From: Mesorhizobium sp. ZC-5
GTDB lineage: Bacteria > Pseudomonadota > Alphaproteobacteria > Rhizobiales > Rhizobiaceae
Length of the DNA stretch: 64,000 bases
NCBI RefSeq assembly: GCF_025753855.1
Contig: NZ_JAOWPT010000017.1
Span: forward strand, 1-64,000
Reading direction: 5' to 3'
Within the stretch, counting starts at the first letter, position 1. Each line of letters begins with the position of its first letter. Shown here one piece after another: positions 31,167 to 40,034 of the stretch. The notes under the pieces are model-generated. The model had not been told where the DNA came from, ran no database searches, and saw only the letters and a list, made by a program, of their open reading frames with translations. The translations under genes and the position numbers were made by a program.

Positions 31167-32510
31167 ATGGACGCTTCCCAATCCAATTATGAGCGCCTCC
31201 TTGAAAGAATCTCGGCACGCACCGCGCGAGCAGGCGTGATCGGCCTCGGCTACGTCGGGTTGCCGCTGGCCACGGCGATCGCGCGCAATGGATTTCCGAC
31301 GACCGGTTTCGACATCGATCCTCAAAAGGTCCAGATGCTGAATGCCGGCACGTCCTACATCGAATCCGTTCCGGCCGCCGCCCTCGCTGCCGAACTCGCC
31401 AGCGGCAGGCTTCGAGCCACAGCCGATTTCAGCGAGCTTTCCGACTGTGACGTGATCATCATCTGCGTTCCGACGCCCTTGACGAAACACCGGGAACCGG
31501 ACCTCTCCTTCATCAGGGAAACCACCAAAGTCATCGCGCGCAACCTGCGGCGTGGCCAACTTGTCGTGCTCGAGTCGACCACTTATCCGGGAACCACGAA
31601 TGACGTCGTGAAGGTCATCCTCGAAGGGGACGGGTTGCAATCGGGAAGCGACTTCTTTGTCGGGTTTTCCCCCGAACGGGAGGACCCCGGAAACCGCAAC
31701 TTCGAGGTCACCACGATTCCCAAGATCGTCGCGGGCAACGGGCCCGAAGCGGCCGCGCTGATGAAAGCTTTCTACGGCCGCGTGGTGAAAACCGTCGTGC
31801 CTGTTTCCACTACTGAGACGGCCGAAGCGGTCAAGCTGACGGAAAACATCTTTCGCTCGGTCAACATCGCGCTCGTCAACGAACTCAAGATCATCTATGG
31901 CGCGATGGGCATCGATATCTGGGAGGTCATCGAGGCCGCCAAAAGCAAGCCGTTCGGCTACATGCCGTTTTATCCCGGCCCGGGCCTGGGCGGACATTGC
32001 GTTCCCATCGACCCGTTCTACCTGTCCTGGAAAGCACGCGAATACGAGTTGCCGACACGCTTCATCGAGCTTGCGGGCGAGATCAACTCCGCAATGCCAC
32101 GCCATGTCGTCGCCAGGCTCGCCGAGGCGCTCGACCAGCGGCATGGGAAGGCGCTCAGCCGATCACGCATCCTCATCATCGGCCTCGCCTACAAGAAGAA
32201 CGTGCCGGACATACGGGAAAGCCCGTCGCTGCGGCTCATCGAACTCATCGAGGAAAGGGGCGGCACGGCGGAATTCCACGATCCGCATGTAGGCGAAATC
32301 CCGGCGACACGCGAACACATGGCGCTAAAGGGCCGGCGCTCGGTCGAACTGACCGAAGCGACACTCAAGAGTTTCGACGCTTTGGTCATCGCGACAGATC
32401 ACGACGGCATCGACTACGAATCGATCGTGAAATGGTCGTCGCTGACGGTGGACACACGCAACGTTTTGGGCCGCCTGGGGCTGCTCAGCGAAACGGTCGT
32501 CAAGGCGTAG
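31167..32510 (+). CDS. Nucleotide-sugar 6-dehydrogenase (UDP-GlcNAc dehydrogenase, WbpA/TviB type)
   Basis: A 447-residue NAD-dependent oxidoreductase that turns the C6 alcohol of a UDP-hexosamine into a carboxylate. The start at 31167 (MDASQSNYERLL) is chosen over longer frames that run into the noncoding region. It has GVIGLGYVGLPLATAIA, the EREDPGN block, the central TENIFRSVNIALVNEL, the catalytic Cys in GPGLGGHCVPIDPFYLSWKA and the C-terminal GLAYKKNVPDIRESPS. The SWKA variant after the Cys motif is as in WbpA/TviB proteins. It ends 11 bases inside the convergent membrane-protein gene. Confidence 0.9.
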   Translation: MDASQSNYERLLERISARTARAGVIGLGYVGLPLATAIARNGFPTTGFDIDPQKVQMLNAGTSYIESVPAAALAAELASGRLRATADFSELSDCDVIIICVPTPLTKHREPDLSFIRETTKVIARNLRRGQLVVLESTTYPGTTNDVVKVILEGDGLQSGSDFFVGFSPEREDPGNRNFEVTTIPKIVAGNGPEAAALMKAFYGRVVKTVVPVSTTETAEAVKLTENIFRSVNIALVNELKIIYGAMGIDIWEVIEAAKSKPFGYMPFYPGPGLGGHCVPIDPFYLSWKAREYELPTRFIELAGEINSAMPRHVVARLAEALDQRHGKALSRSRILIIGLAYKKNVPDIRESPSLRLIELIEERGGTAEFHDPHVGEIPATREHMALKGRRSVELTEATLKSFDALVIATDHDGIDYESIVKWSSLTVDTRNVLGRLGLLSETVVKA

Positions 32511-33897
32511 CGCCGCCCGGAACACCATTCACCGCCGCGGACTGCACATACCCGCTTCCTTCGCTCGTGCGCCGCGATCCCTGGCGCGCGGATTTGGCTG
32601 CCATCAGATAGCACACCAGCACCGCGTAGACGGAGACCGGCAAGCTCAACGACATCACCGATTCGGTCAGGCTAAATACCGAAAATGCGACACATGTCAT
32701 CAGTCCGGCCAGCGCCGCCACGGATCCCTCCCGATCCGAAAACGGTTTCGACCTGAAGAACAGGAACATCGGAACACCAAGCAGAGCGAGACCGGCGAAT
32801 CCACGGATAAGGCCACCCCTCGCGAAGTCATTGGCATATTGATTGTGCGCCTGGTTGAAATGGGTCGGCAGAACCATTCCCGTCTCGTTTGGCTGCATCC
32901 GCCTTACCGCTTCCCTTTCCCAGCCGTAACCGCCGCCGCCGAATATGGGATTTTCGCGAAACATGTGAAACGACAGCGCCAACAATTGTTGGCGCGCGCG
33001 GACCGATTCTTCCATCGAAACAGGCTGGGCCAAAGCGACCGGCTCCGAGCCGGCAACCGCAGCAGTCCCCTCCGAAGCGGCGACGTCAACCTCAGCCTCC
33101 TGCTCGAACTGCAATTCATCCAAAGCAGCGATCGCACGCAACCTCAACGAGCCTACATCGAGCATCATGAGCGACATCGCCGTGGCAACGTAGAGGGCCA
33201 GAAACGATATTGCGGACTTGCGGGGGCGTCTCCAGATGCGCGGCAAAAGAAGCAAAACCAGCACCGGGATTGCAATGATGGCGCCGCGGGAGCCGGACAG
33301 AAAGCTTGCCAGTAGACCGCCAAATGCGCCCAGCGTCATCAGCATCGAGAACCGGCGCGGCCCCGGCGCGAACAAAAGGGCGACAAGCGACAAACCGCTG
33401 AAGAGCGTAGCCATCATGCCGAACCGGATTGCATTGGTCGGACCGTCGGCCCGCTCCAGTCCAAGAAAGCCGACCTCATAGAGGGCGTACCCGCATGCCA
33501 GGACCGCGCCCATTGCCGAACCGATGAAGATCGCTCGTAGGGAGTAATCCTCGACACAGTTGACGACAAAATAGCCGATCAGGAACAGCTTGAGGCTTGT
33601 TTCAATTTCTCTCGTATTATCAACGTGATAGGCCGCAATCAAAATGATCGCCAGCACGTAGGCGATTATCGTGACGGAGACGATGCCCTCATCGGACAGG
33701 AGGAAATCCCGATTGAAATTCCCAAGGGACCGGGAAATCACCTCCAACCTGGTTGCGAGAATATGCACCGTCAGCACGGCGAGCACGAAGCCGACACCGC
33801 CGAAACCGACTGTCAGACTGAGCGCGAGCGTCAATACGATCGCCATGTTCGCACTCAGGGAAAAGCCGTTCCCCCTGCGCAACGACGAGATAAACAT
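32500..33897 (-). CDS. O-antigen polymerase/ligase family membrane protein 1
   Basis: A 465-residue polytopic membrane protein starting at the ATG at 33895-33897 (MFISSLRRGNGFSLSANM). About a dozen hydrophobic segments are seen, plus the large periplasmic loop before the motif NPIFGGGGYGWE...FNQAHNQYANDFARGGLIRG, which is the Wzy_C (O-antigen ligase) signature with the conserved H-N pair. It is a paralogue of the gene just upstream (33969-35225), sharing the same layout and motifs. A low-complexity acidic/alanine stretch (EQEAEVDVAASEGTAAVAG) lies in the loop. Polymerase or ligase role cannot be decided by sequence alone. Confidence 0.85.
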   Translation of the reverse strand: MFISSLRRGNGFSLSANMAIVLTLALSLTVGFGGVGFVLAVLTVHILATRLEVISRSLGNFNRDFLLSDEGIVSVTIIAYVLAIILIAAYHVDNTREIETSLKLFLIGYFVVNCVEDYSLRAIFIGSAMGAVLACGYALYEVGFLGLERADGPTNAIRFGMMATLFSGLSLVALLFAPGPRRFSMLMTLGAFGGLLASFLSGSRGAIIAIPVLVLLLLPRIWRRPRKSAISFLALYVATAMSLMMLDVGSLRLRAIAALDELQFEQEAEVDVAASEGTAAVAGSEPVALAQPVSMEESVRARQQLLALSFHMFRENPIFGGGGYGWEREAVRRMQPNETGMVLPTHFNQAHNQYANDFARGGLIRGFAGLALLGVPMFLFFRSKPFSDREGSVAALAGLMTCVAFSVFSLTESVMSLSLPVSVYAVLVCYLMAAKSARQGSRRTSEGSGYVQSAAVNGVPGGATP

Positions 33898-33968
33898 TTC
33901 CAAGGCCCTTGCCGCCGAATCGCAGCAATCCGGTCGCGCAAAAAAGGGGGCATGCCTTAATTTTGGCG

Positions 33969-35225
33969 CTAGGGCAAGCCGCTCTTGGTCGCTGGCCCTT
34001 GGGGCGCCATCAGGAAGCACAAGAGAACGGTGTAGATGCAGGCAGGCAGGCTCAGAACCAGCACCGATTCGGTCATGCCAACCGCAGCAAAACCGACACA
34101 TGTGACCACACCTGCCAGCGCCGGTACCGTCTTCGGATCGTTCGAGAACGCGCCGGCCCGGATGAAAAAGTACAACGGCAAAAACATCAGCGCCAGCCCC
34201 GCGAGACCACGGACAATTCCGCCCTTGGAAAGGTCGTTGGCGAACTGATTGTGTGCCTGATTCAGTGTTTGCAGTTCCGAACCCACAAAGCCATCGGTCT
34301 TCGCGCTCGCATCGACCGCCGCATTCCAGCCGTTGGTTCCGACGCCGAGAAGCGGGTTTTCGCTGAACAACTGTCCCGAAATTTGTAACATCTTGACCCG
34401 CAATCTGACAGACTCGTCGTCCAGCGTGGTGTCGCCCTGGTAGGCTATCTGAATACTGTCCAGTGCAAGGGTGACGCGCGACCCCATCGACCCGATGTCC
34501 GTCGCCACGAGACCGCCGAGCACAGCCAAGACCATCAATGTGATCGACACGGCGTGGGTTCTGGATTTGCTCCAAAGCCGAATGAAGATCATGAGCAGCA
34601 TCGGCGGAATGGCAAGCGCCGTGCCCATCGAAGCGGAAAGATAAGCAGCCAGCAGTCCTGCAAGGGAACCGGCCGCGGTCAAAATCGTGAATGCGCGGCT
34701 TCGACGATCGAAAAGAAAACCGACAAGCGAAAGCGCCCCGAACAGCGCTGCGATAAACCCGAACCTGATGGGGTTTGTCACGCCTTCCGCCCGATCCATG
34801 CTCAGGAAATAGTAGTCGTATACGGCTGCGCCACTGGCGAGCAGCGCTCCCATTGCCGCCCCAACAAATACAATGGCGGCGTCGTATCTATTCAGATGAA
34901 AGAATATGGCATAGGCGATGATGATGAGCTTTGTGGCCGTTTCCGCAACACCCATCTCGTCCTGATGATAGAAGGTGAGGAAAAGTATCACCGCCACGTA
35001 AAGTACGATCAGGATGTAGGTTTTTCCGGCATCGGACATGCGATACGAACGATCGAAGCGTCTAATCGAGTCGAAGATCGATTGTCCGCCCGACGCCAGG
35101 ACACAGATCGCCAGCAGCGCTCCCATCAGTCCGACGCCGCCGAAATCGACAACGAGGCTCAGCGCAAGCGTCAGCAACACAAGGATATGCCCGCGACGAC
35201 GCGCGTAGCTATAAATCGCTGTCAT
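33969..35225 (-). CDS. O-antigen polymerase/ligase family membrane protein 2
   Basis: A 418-residue polytopic membrane protein (MTAIYSYARRRGHILVLLTL). It shares with its downstream neighbour the N-terminal LTLALSLVVDFGGVG pattern, the central RAEGVTNPIRFGFIAALFGALSLV block, the NPLLGVGTNGWN and LNQAHNQFANDLSKGGIVRGLAGLAL loop motif and the same ending (SLPACIYTVLLCFLMA). The two genes are 71 bases apart and clearly arose by tandem duplication. Predicted role: chain polymerase or ligase at the periplasmic face of the inner membrane. Confidence 0.85.
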   Translation of the reverse strand: MTAIYSYARRRGHILVLLTLALSLVVDFGGVGLMGALLAICVLASGGQSIFDSIRRFDRSYRMSDAGKTYILIVLYVAVILFLTFYHQDEMGVAETATKLIIIAYAIFFHLNRYDAAIVFVGAAMGALLASGAAVYDYYFLSMDRAEGVTNPIRFGFIAALFGALSLVGFLFDRRSRAFTILTAAGSLAGLLAAYLSASMGTALAIPPMLLMIFIRLWSKSRTHAVSITLMVLAVLGGLVATDIGSMGSRVTLALDSIQIAYQGDTTLDDESVRLRVKMLQISGQLFSENPLLGVGTNGWNAAVDASAKTDGFVGSELQTLNQAHNQFANDLSKGGIVRGLAGLALMFLPLYFFIRAGAFSNDPKTVPALAGVVTCVGFAAVGMTESVLVLSLPACIYTVLLCFLMAPQGPATKSGLP

Positions 35226-35414
35226 TTCTGTCTTGCCAAAACTGTACCTCTTTCGGCGAATCTGTTCAGGTATTCAGGCGCCACTGCGTGCCGGTATCGG
35301 ACACGACGGCATTCGCCACAAGTTTCCCCGGCTGCAGCATATGCCTCATCCCAGAGGAGACTGTCCCCTTCTCGGCACTGTTTGACGCAAGAATATCGCC
35401 CGACGAACCGTGCA

Positions 35415-36650
35415 TCAGTGTTTGCGCGTCCGCCGATCGGTCAGTTTTTTCAACGCTTCGAGCATCAGGTCGGCCTGATTGGCACGATGAAAGCTTCCGG
35501 AGGCTACGACGCCGGCACGAGAGAGCGCACGCCTGCGGTCGTTGTCCGCGGATAATTGCTCGATTGCATCGGCCAGGGCCGGCGCGTTGCCCGGCTGGAC
35601 ATGCACGGCCGCGCCAAGCGGGGCGAGCAGCGAATCGAGTTCTCCCGTGACATTGGTAACGATAGGAGTTCCGGTCGCCATCGCCTCGAAAACCTTGGAT
35701 GGAATGACGGTGCGGAAAAGCGGATCGTCCTTGAGCAGCACCAGGGTCATGTCGCTGACACGCCAGTAATCGACGATTTCTGCGTGCGACACACGGTCGA
35801 CGAAAACCAAATTCTTCAAACCGCGATCTTCGACCGTCCTGCGCAATTCCTCGCGCTCGGCACCGGAACCTACGATCAGGAGGACCACCTGCGGCGCTCG
35901 CTCGCCAAGGGCGGTCGCGACGTCGAGCAGAATGTCCAGCCCGTGAGCCATGCCGATGGTGCCGATGTAGGAGACGATCGTCTTACCTTCCAATCCGAGC
36001 GCGCGACGGAGAGCGGACGCGTTGCCGGGCGAAAAGACCGAAAGGTCGGCGCCGTTGCGCACAACCGCGATCTTGTCGGGGCTGATGCCGTGCTTGATCA
36101 GATGATCCTTGAAGGCATTCGTCACTGTCACGATAAGATCGGCACGTCGATAGAGAAAATGCTCGAGCCGCCTGATCACGTTGAGCACGGGACCATCCTT
36201 CAGCGCTCCTACCGCCACGACGGAGTCCGGCCAGAGATCCCGCAGTTCGAAAACGAACGGCCGACGCCACACCGCCGCTGCCAACCAGCCGGCGACAGCG
36301 GCGAAGAATTGCGGTGACGTGGCAATGACGACGTCCGGACGCCGAACGAACATCGCGGAGATGGTCGCGCTCATCATGTAACTGAGGAAATCAATGATGC
36401 GCGTCACCGTTCCAGCGTTGGGAAATATGAGCGTTGGGACACGCAGCACGTCGACCGTGTCGATCGTCGCCCGCTTGAAGAGCGATTGCCGGTAGCCCTT
36501 GAAAAGAAGACCGTCCGGGAAGTTCGGGAAACTGGTGATGACCGTGACATTCTCCCCCCTCTCTATCCAGCGCCGTGCATGGGCGCTGCAACGCAAGGCG
36601 GAGGCATTCGTCTCCGGCGGATAGTTGTCGGTCATCAGGAGAATGCGCAT
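35415..36650 (-). CDS. Family 4 glycosyltransferase (WcaI/WbuB-like)
   Basis: A 411-residue cytoplasmic GT-B glycosyltransferase. The start at 36648-36650 (MRILLMTDNYPPETNASA) overlaps the upstream heparinase-like stop by one base (TGATG). The N-terminal domain carries VTVITSFPNFPDG and FELRDLWPDS, the C-terminal donor domain VSYIGTIGMAHGLDILLD and the EX7E-like block PSKVFEAMATGTPIV. These are features of the WcaI/WbuB transferases adding FucNAc or similar sugars to polysaccharide repeat units. A 189-base gap separates it from the polymerase-like genes. Confidence 0.9.
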   Translation of the reverse strand: MRILLMTDNYPPETNASALRCSAHARRWIERGENVTVITSFPNFPDGLLFKGYRQSLFKRATIDTVDVLRVPTLIFPNAGTVTRIIDFLSYMMSATISAMFVRRPDVVIATSPQFFAAVAGWLAAAVWRRPFVFELRDLWPDSVVAVGALKDGPVLNVIRRLEHFLYRRADLIVTVTNAFKDHLIKHGISPDKIAVVRNGADLSVFSPGNASALRRALGLEGKTIVSYIGTIGMAHGLDILLDVATALGERAPQVVLLIVGSGAEREELRRTVEDRGLKNLVFVDRVSHAEIVDYWRVSDMTLVLLKDDPLFRTVIPSKVFEAMATGTPIVTNVTGELDSLLAPLGAAVHVQPGNAPALADAIEQLSADNDRRRALSRAGVVASGSFHRANQADLMLEALKKLTDRRTRKH

Positions 36651-38308
36651 CAGGGCTCGAAATCCACAGTCACATCGATTGGCAAAGGGGCGCTCGCTCG
36701 CCAAGTCAGGACAGGCCGGATCTGCCTCGAGCCGAACTCCGGTGCGAAATGGCCCTCCTCTATCCGATGCTGAACCGGGCCTTTGACGGTCGCGACAATC
36801 GTTCGGCCAGACGCAGTTTCGATCCGCCAGCCGGTGTCGCTGGTCTTGGCTTGCCTGACCGACGGGTGAAGCGGAAACCGGCCGACTAGCTCGTGCCGAC
36901 CATGCCCGTCAACCCGGTCGCGAATTGTTACCCGTTCCGGAAGGATAGAGAGGCTGCGCCGATGGGTTGGTCTGCCAGGTAGGAAACGGTAGCCGTCATG
37001 CGAGGCTTCTGCCTCACCGCCATCGGTTAGCTCGGAGACCTTGAGGCCACTCGATCGGGCCCGGCGGCCGACACGGAAACTTGCCCAGACTTCCGATGAG
37101 CTGACGCTGTCGATTTCCACAGTTGCGTGGTTGAAAGTAGCGCGCTCCTCCTCCCTCAACGGGCCTAGCGCATAGGTCGAGGTGCCGCCGTTGGTCACCA
37201 GGCGGATTCCATCGAACGACATTTCGACGGACAGCGTGTCGGCATGGGCATGGCCTGGAATGTAATCCGGGCCGATCTTGGCAACATCGAAAAAGGCAAC
37301 CCAAGGGCCCGCACCGATTCGGATATATCCGCTGTCTTTCAAGGCGGCAAACCGTGGAGCTTCCCTGGTACCGGCAATACCGAAATTCGCCGCATAGACA
37401 GCCAAGTCGGCGAACCGGCGGGCCTGCCCGAACGCAGCATCATTGAACAACGCGATTTCGCCGTCGGGATGGGTCATGGCGGCAAGCCAGTCCAGCATCA
37501 TGCCAATGCACTCGCGCCAGCGCTGCCGCTGTGAGGCGTCCGCCAAAAGGCTCGGATAGATCGCTTCGAGTTGCAGCAGGTCGATCATGTCTTCCAGGAT
37601 GAGCGCATGATACATGGGGCTCAATTCGAAGTGGCCGCCATCCGCCAGCACCTGCTCGGGAATTTCCCGCTCGAGAATCGCCAGCCCACGTTGCAACCAC
37701 CGTTCGGCTTCCGCTCCCTCGAAGAAAGCGCCCACAAAGATTAGCGCCTTTGCGTTGGCGAAGAGATGATTGCCGAGAAGGTGATATTCGAGCGTGCCGT
37801 TGAGCGCTCTTGCCTGGACGGCCAAACTAGCGCGCGCCTGCTCGGACAATGGGAAGCCGGAAAGCGCCGAGCAAACCCAGTTCATGATGCGCCGCGAAAG
37901 CGTGTACGGCTCCCAGCCATTTCCTTCAGTCGGTGGATTTTCCGCGATCCAGCGATCGATCAGAGCACGGTGCCAGCCCTCGCGTTCCGTGGCGCCCTCG
38001 GCGAGCAGGTCGTCGAAATAATGCAGATTATAGAGCCAGAGCTTCGGTAGCGTCGCGTCGTTCCAGCCCCGCGACGCCGCGAGCTCGGCTTCTAACGCTA
38101 GGAACCTGAATCGTTCGGCGGATAGAAGCGACTGCGGTCGCCCGCGGCAAGGCTGCCATCGTGCCGAGGGGCTTCTGAGCGCCGGAATGCCCCCGCCGAC
38201 GTGCGGCGCCGGTGCCAACCGCCTGACGATGCGGTTGGTGATCTGGCGGGATCGCAGGTGGCGCACCGTGCGCAGGAGACGGCTGATATTGGGTAAAATC
38301 TTCCGCAT
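36650..38308 (-). CDS. Heparinase II/III-like protein 1
   Basis: A 552-residue protein starting at the ATG at 38306-38308 (MRKILPNISRLLRT); the 33 codons further upstream are translated repeat sequence. The first part (LWLYNLHYFDDLLAEG, GWEPYTLSRRIMNWV, HLLGNHLFANAKALIFVGAFFEG) is the alpha-helical toroid of uronate lyases. The later part is the heparinase II/III domain (GHAHADTLSVEMSFDGIRLVTNGGTSTYALGPLR, RATFNHATVEIDS). Such proteins are regular members of Gram-negative exopolysaccharide clusters. No signal peptide is obvious. It is presumed to act on uronate-containing chains, with no proof of lyase activity. Confidence 0.85.
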   Translation of the reverse strand: MRKILPNISRLLRTVRHLRSRQITNRIVRRLAPAPHVGGGIPALRSPSARWQPCRGRPQSLLSAERFRFLALEAELAASRGWNDATLPKLWLYNLHYFDDLLAEGATEREGWHRALIDRWIAENPPTEGNGWEPYTLSRRIMNWVCSALSGFPLSEQARASLAVQARALNGTLEYHLLGNHLFANAKALIFVGAFFEGAEAERWLQRGLAILEREIPEQVLADGGHFELSPMYHALILEDMIDLLQLEAIYPSLLADASQRQRWRECIGMMLDWLAAMTHPDGEIALFNDAAFGQARRFADLAVYAANFGIAGTREAPRFAALKDSGYIRIGAGPWVAFFDVAKIGPDYIPGHAHADTLSVEMSFDGIRLVTNGGTSTYALGPLREEERATFNHATVEIDSVSSSEVWASFRVGRRARSSGLKVSELTDGGEAEASHDGYRFLPGRPTHRRSLSILPERVTIRDRVDGHGRHELVGRFPLHPSVRQAKTSDTGWRIETASGRTIVATVKGPVQHRIEEGHFAPEFGSRQIRPVLTWRASAPLPIDVTVDFEP

Positions 38309-38344
38309 TCTGTGAATATCACCCGTTCTCGTTGCCTTCAGCCT

Positions 38345-38444
38345 GGAACGCCTCGCGCTCGTTCGGACACGCAAAGGGCGCTCTAACACGTTGAATCTGC
38401 GCATCATCCCCTGAAAGTGGTTACACTTTCAGGGGATGATGCGC
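38345..38444. repeat. Intergenic repeat copy 2 ending in a 46-base perfect palindrome
   Basis: The segment 38351-38398 matches the repeat near 423-470 (for example CGCAAAGGGCGCTCTAACAC). It continues into a perfect inverted repeat with 21-base arms at 38399-38419 and 38424-38444 around GTTA. The arms include ATCATCCCCTGAAAGTG and its complement. It lies just upstream of the heparinase-like gene, so a transcript from further upstream would carry a very stable hairpin. Part of a dispersed rhizobial repeat family. Confidence 0.8.
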
Positions 38445-38594
38445 CAGGAGGCCATCCCCAACCACAGCCGGGGGCCGATTGCAAGCGAGTAACAGCGCGG
38501 GCGGCCGGGTGGACCGATCAAGCCTCCCGGCCCGATGTATTGCCGTCGCTTTCGGGAGTGTGACGGTGACGGCCTATCCGAACATCCGCGTTCA

Positions 38595-38880
38595 TCAGCA
38601 CGCCGAGATTTGGATCGAGGCCGACATGCCAAAGTCGATTTTCGGCATAGCGAAATAAAGTCCGGAGCCGGCCGAGGCGAGAAGCTGGAACGCCGTGTGT
38701 CGTCGTTGTACTGGTTCGCCGTGCACTCCAGATTAACGTGTTTCCATCCGTCGGCGTCGGTCGGCGCGACAGGCGAAGCGCCCTGACCGGTAGCGATCGG
38801 AATACCATTGATCGAGGCCTGGAGCACCCGGATAGCGGCCGAGGCGGAGATTGCCAGCCCGATCGAAGTCCCGCCGCACG
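38595..38880 (-). pseudogene. Possible decayed gene fragment
   Basis: In the 680-base stretch between the palindrome and the methyltransferase there is no intact gene. On the minus strand one frame reads SIGLAISASAAIRVLQASI, then IPIATGQGASPVAPTDADGW, then KHVNLECTANQYNDDT. A one-base frame change near 38700 continues it as AFQLLASAGSGLYFAMPKID to a stop at 38595-38597. The joined reading looks protein-like in a way the other frames do not, so this may be the remains of a coding sequence. I do not recognise the family. There is no start codon and the evidence is compositional only. Confidence 0.35.
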
Positions 38881-39125
38881 CCGATTGCGCATCGATTCAC
38901 GACGGCGGATGCCAACCCGATCGTCGATGTCAACGGCAGACGTGAACTTGCAGCTATATTAACCAAGTGGGATTGAGGTTCGGCAAGATTTATCGTCGGA
39001 TTCTGGGGTTCGTATCGCGCCGCCGGACGTATCGCGGGATGGTATCTCATCACCCAAGCGAGAACGAAGCCTTAAGTGAGAAATTGCACCTTTATCGGGA
39101 TTTTCGACCCGCACGCATTTTATAT

Positions 39126-39860
39126 CTACCGCCTGGCCGCAAATAACCAGGTGGAAACGGCCCAATAGGGAAGCACTTCCGCAACAGCCGTATTTGCCCG
39201 CATCAAGGGCGTGCCGCCAAGCCTCAGCACACGCTCGGTCACCATCGCGCCGAAGAAGGTGCCGTTCTTGAATTCGGTAACGTGAAAGCCCGCGTCCTCG
39301 ATCATTCGCAGGAATGGTTTCTTGCGATAGAATTGCAGATGGCCGGAGTCGCTGTTGTAAGGAATTGCTGACGTATTTCCCGCCGCTTTCGATCTGGCGC
39401 GCGCAATCCGCCTGCTGATCTGGAATCGGCGGTCGATCGCACTCTCTATCTCAAACGGCCCAACGCCATTGGGAATCGAGCCCACAATCACCCCGCCGGG
39501 TTTGAGCAGCCTTTGATGCTCCCTCAGCATTTCGAGCGGTTGATCCAAATGCTCGAGAACATCCGCATAGACGATCATGTCGCAGGTACCGGCCTCTGGC
39601 AAAACGTTGGTAAAGCGCGCGTTTGGTTTGCCGAAATGTTTATTCGCATACGCAATCGACTCCGTATGGATGTCGACCCCGACATAGGTGGCGGCTTCAC
39701 GAAGGGCGCCCACGATGTACTGTGATACAGCGGAGCCGTTTCCACACCCGAAGTCGAGTACCGTGGCAGAAGGATTCTTTTCTGCGACCTGACGCAGGTG
39801 GTCCAGGATGTAGGCCAGCTTCTTGGTATGACCGAAGATATTTTCTGGAGGCAGATTCAT
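39126..39860 (-). CDS. Class I SAM-dependent methyltransferase
   Basis: A 244-residue protein with motif I VLDFGCGNGSAVSQYIV near residue 35, an acidic loop GVDIHTES, motif DMIVYADVLEHL and motif III LLKPGGVIVGSIPN. The arrangement is that of Methyltransf_11/23 proteins, which in polysaccharide loci often O-methylate a sugar. It is separate from its neighbours (174 bases to the next gene upstream, 680 bases noncoding downstream). Acceptor unknown. Confidence 0.85.
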   Translation of the reverse strand: MNLPPENIFGHTKKLAYILDHLRQVAEKNPSATVLDFGCGNGSAVSQYIVGALREAATYVGVDIHTESIAYANKHFGKPNARFTNVLPEAGTCDMIVYADVLEHLDQPLEMLREHQRLLKPGGVIVGSIPNGVGPFEIESAIDRRFQISRRIARARSKAAGNTSAIPYNSDSGHLQFYRKKPFLRMIEDAGFHVTEFKNGTFFGAMVTERVLRLGGTPLMRANTAVAEVLPYWAVSTWLFAARR

Positions 39861-40034
39861 GAGGATTCCGTTTGAAAGATGCAGCGCACCATATTAAATC
39901 GCTATGTCACTGGAAAGGCATTGAATCGCTTTGTCGCCCGAAAGGCGCACAGGAGCACCAGTGCACCTATCGAGCAGCGTGTACGTCGACAATAAGTCTA
40001 CGTCTCAGAGGAAGACCAGCGACGCAACAAAGCA

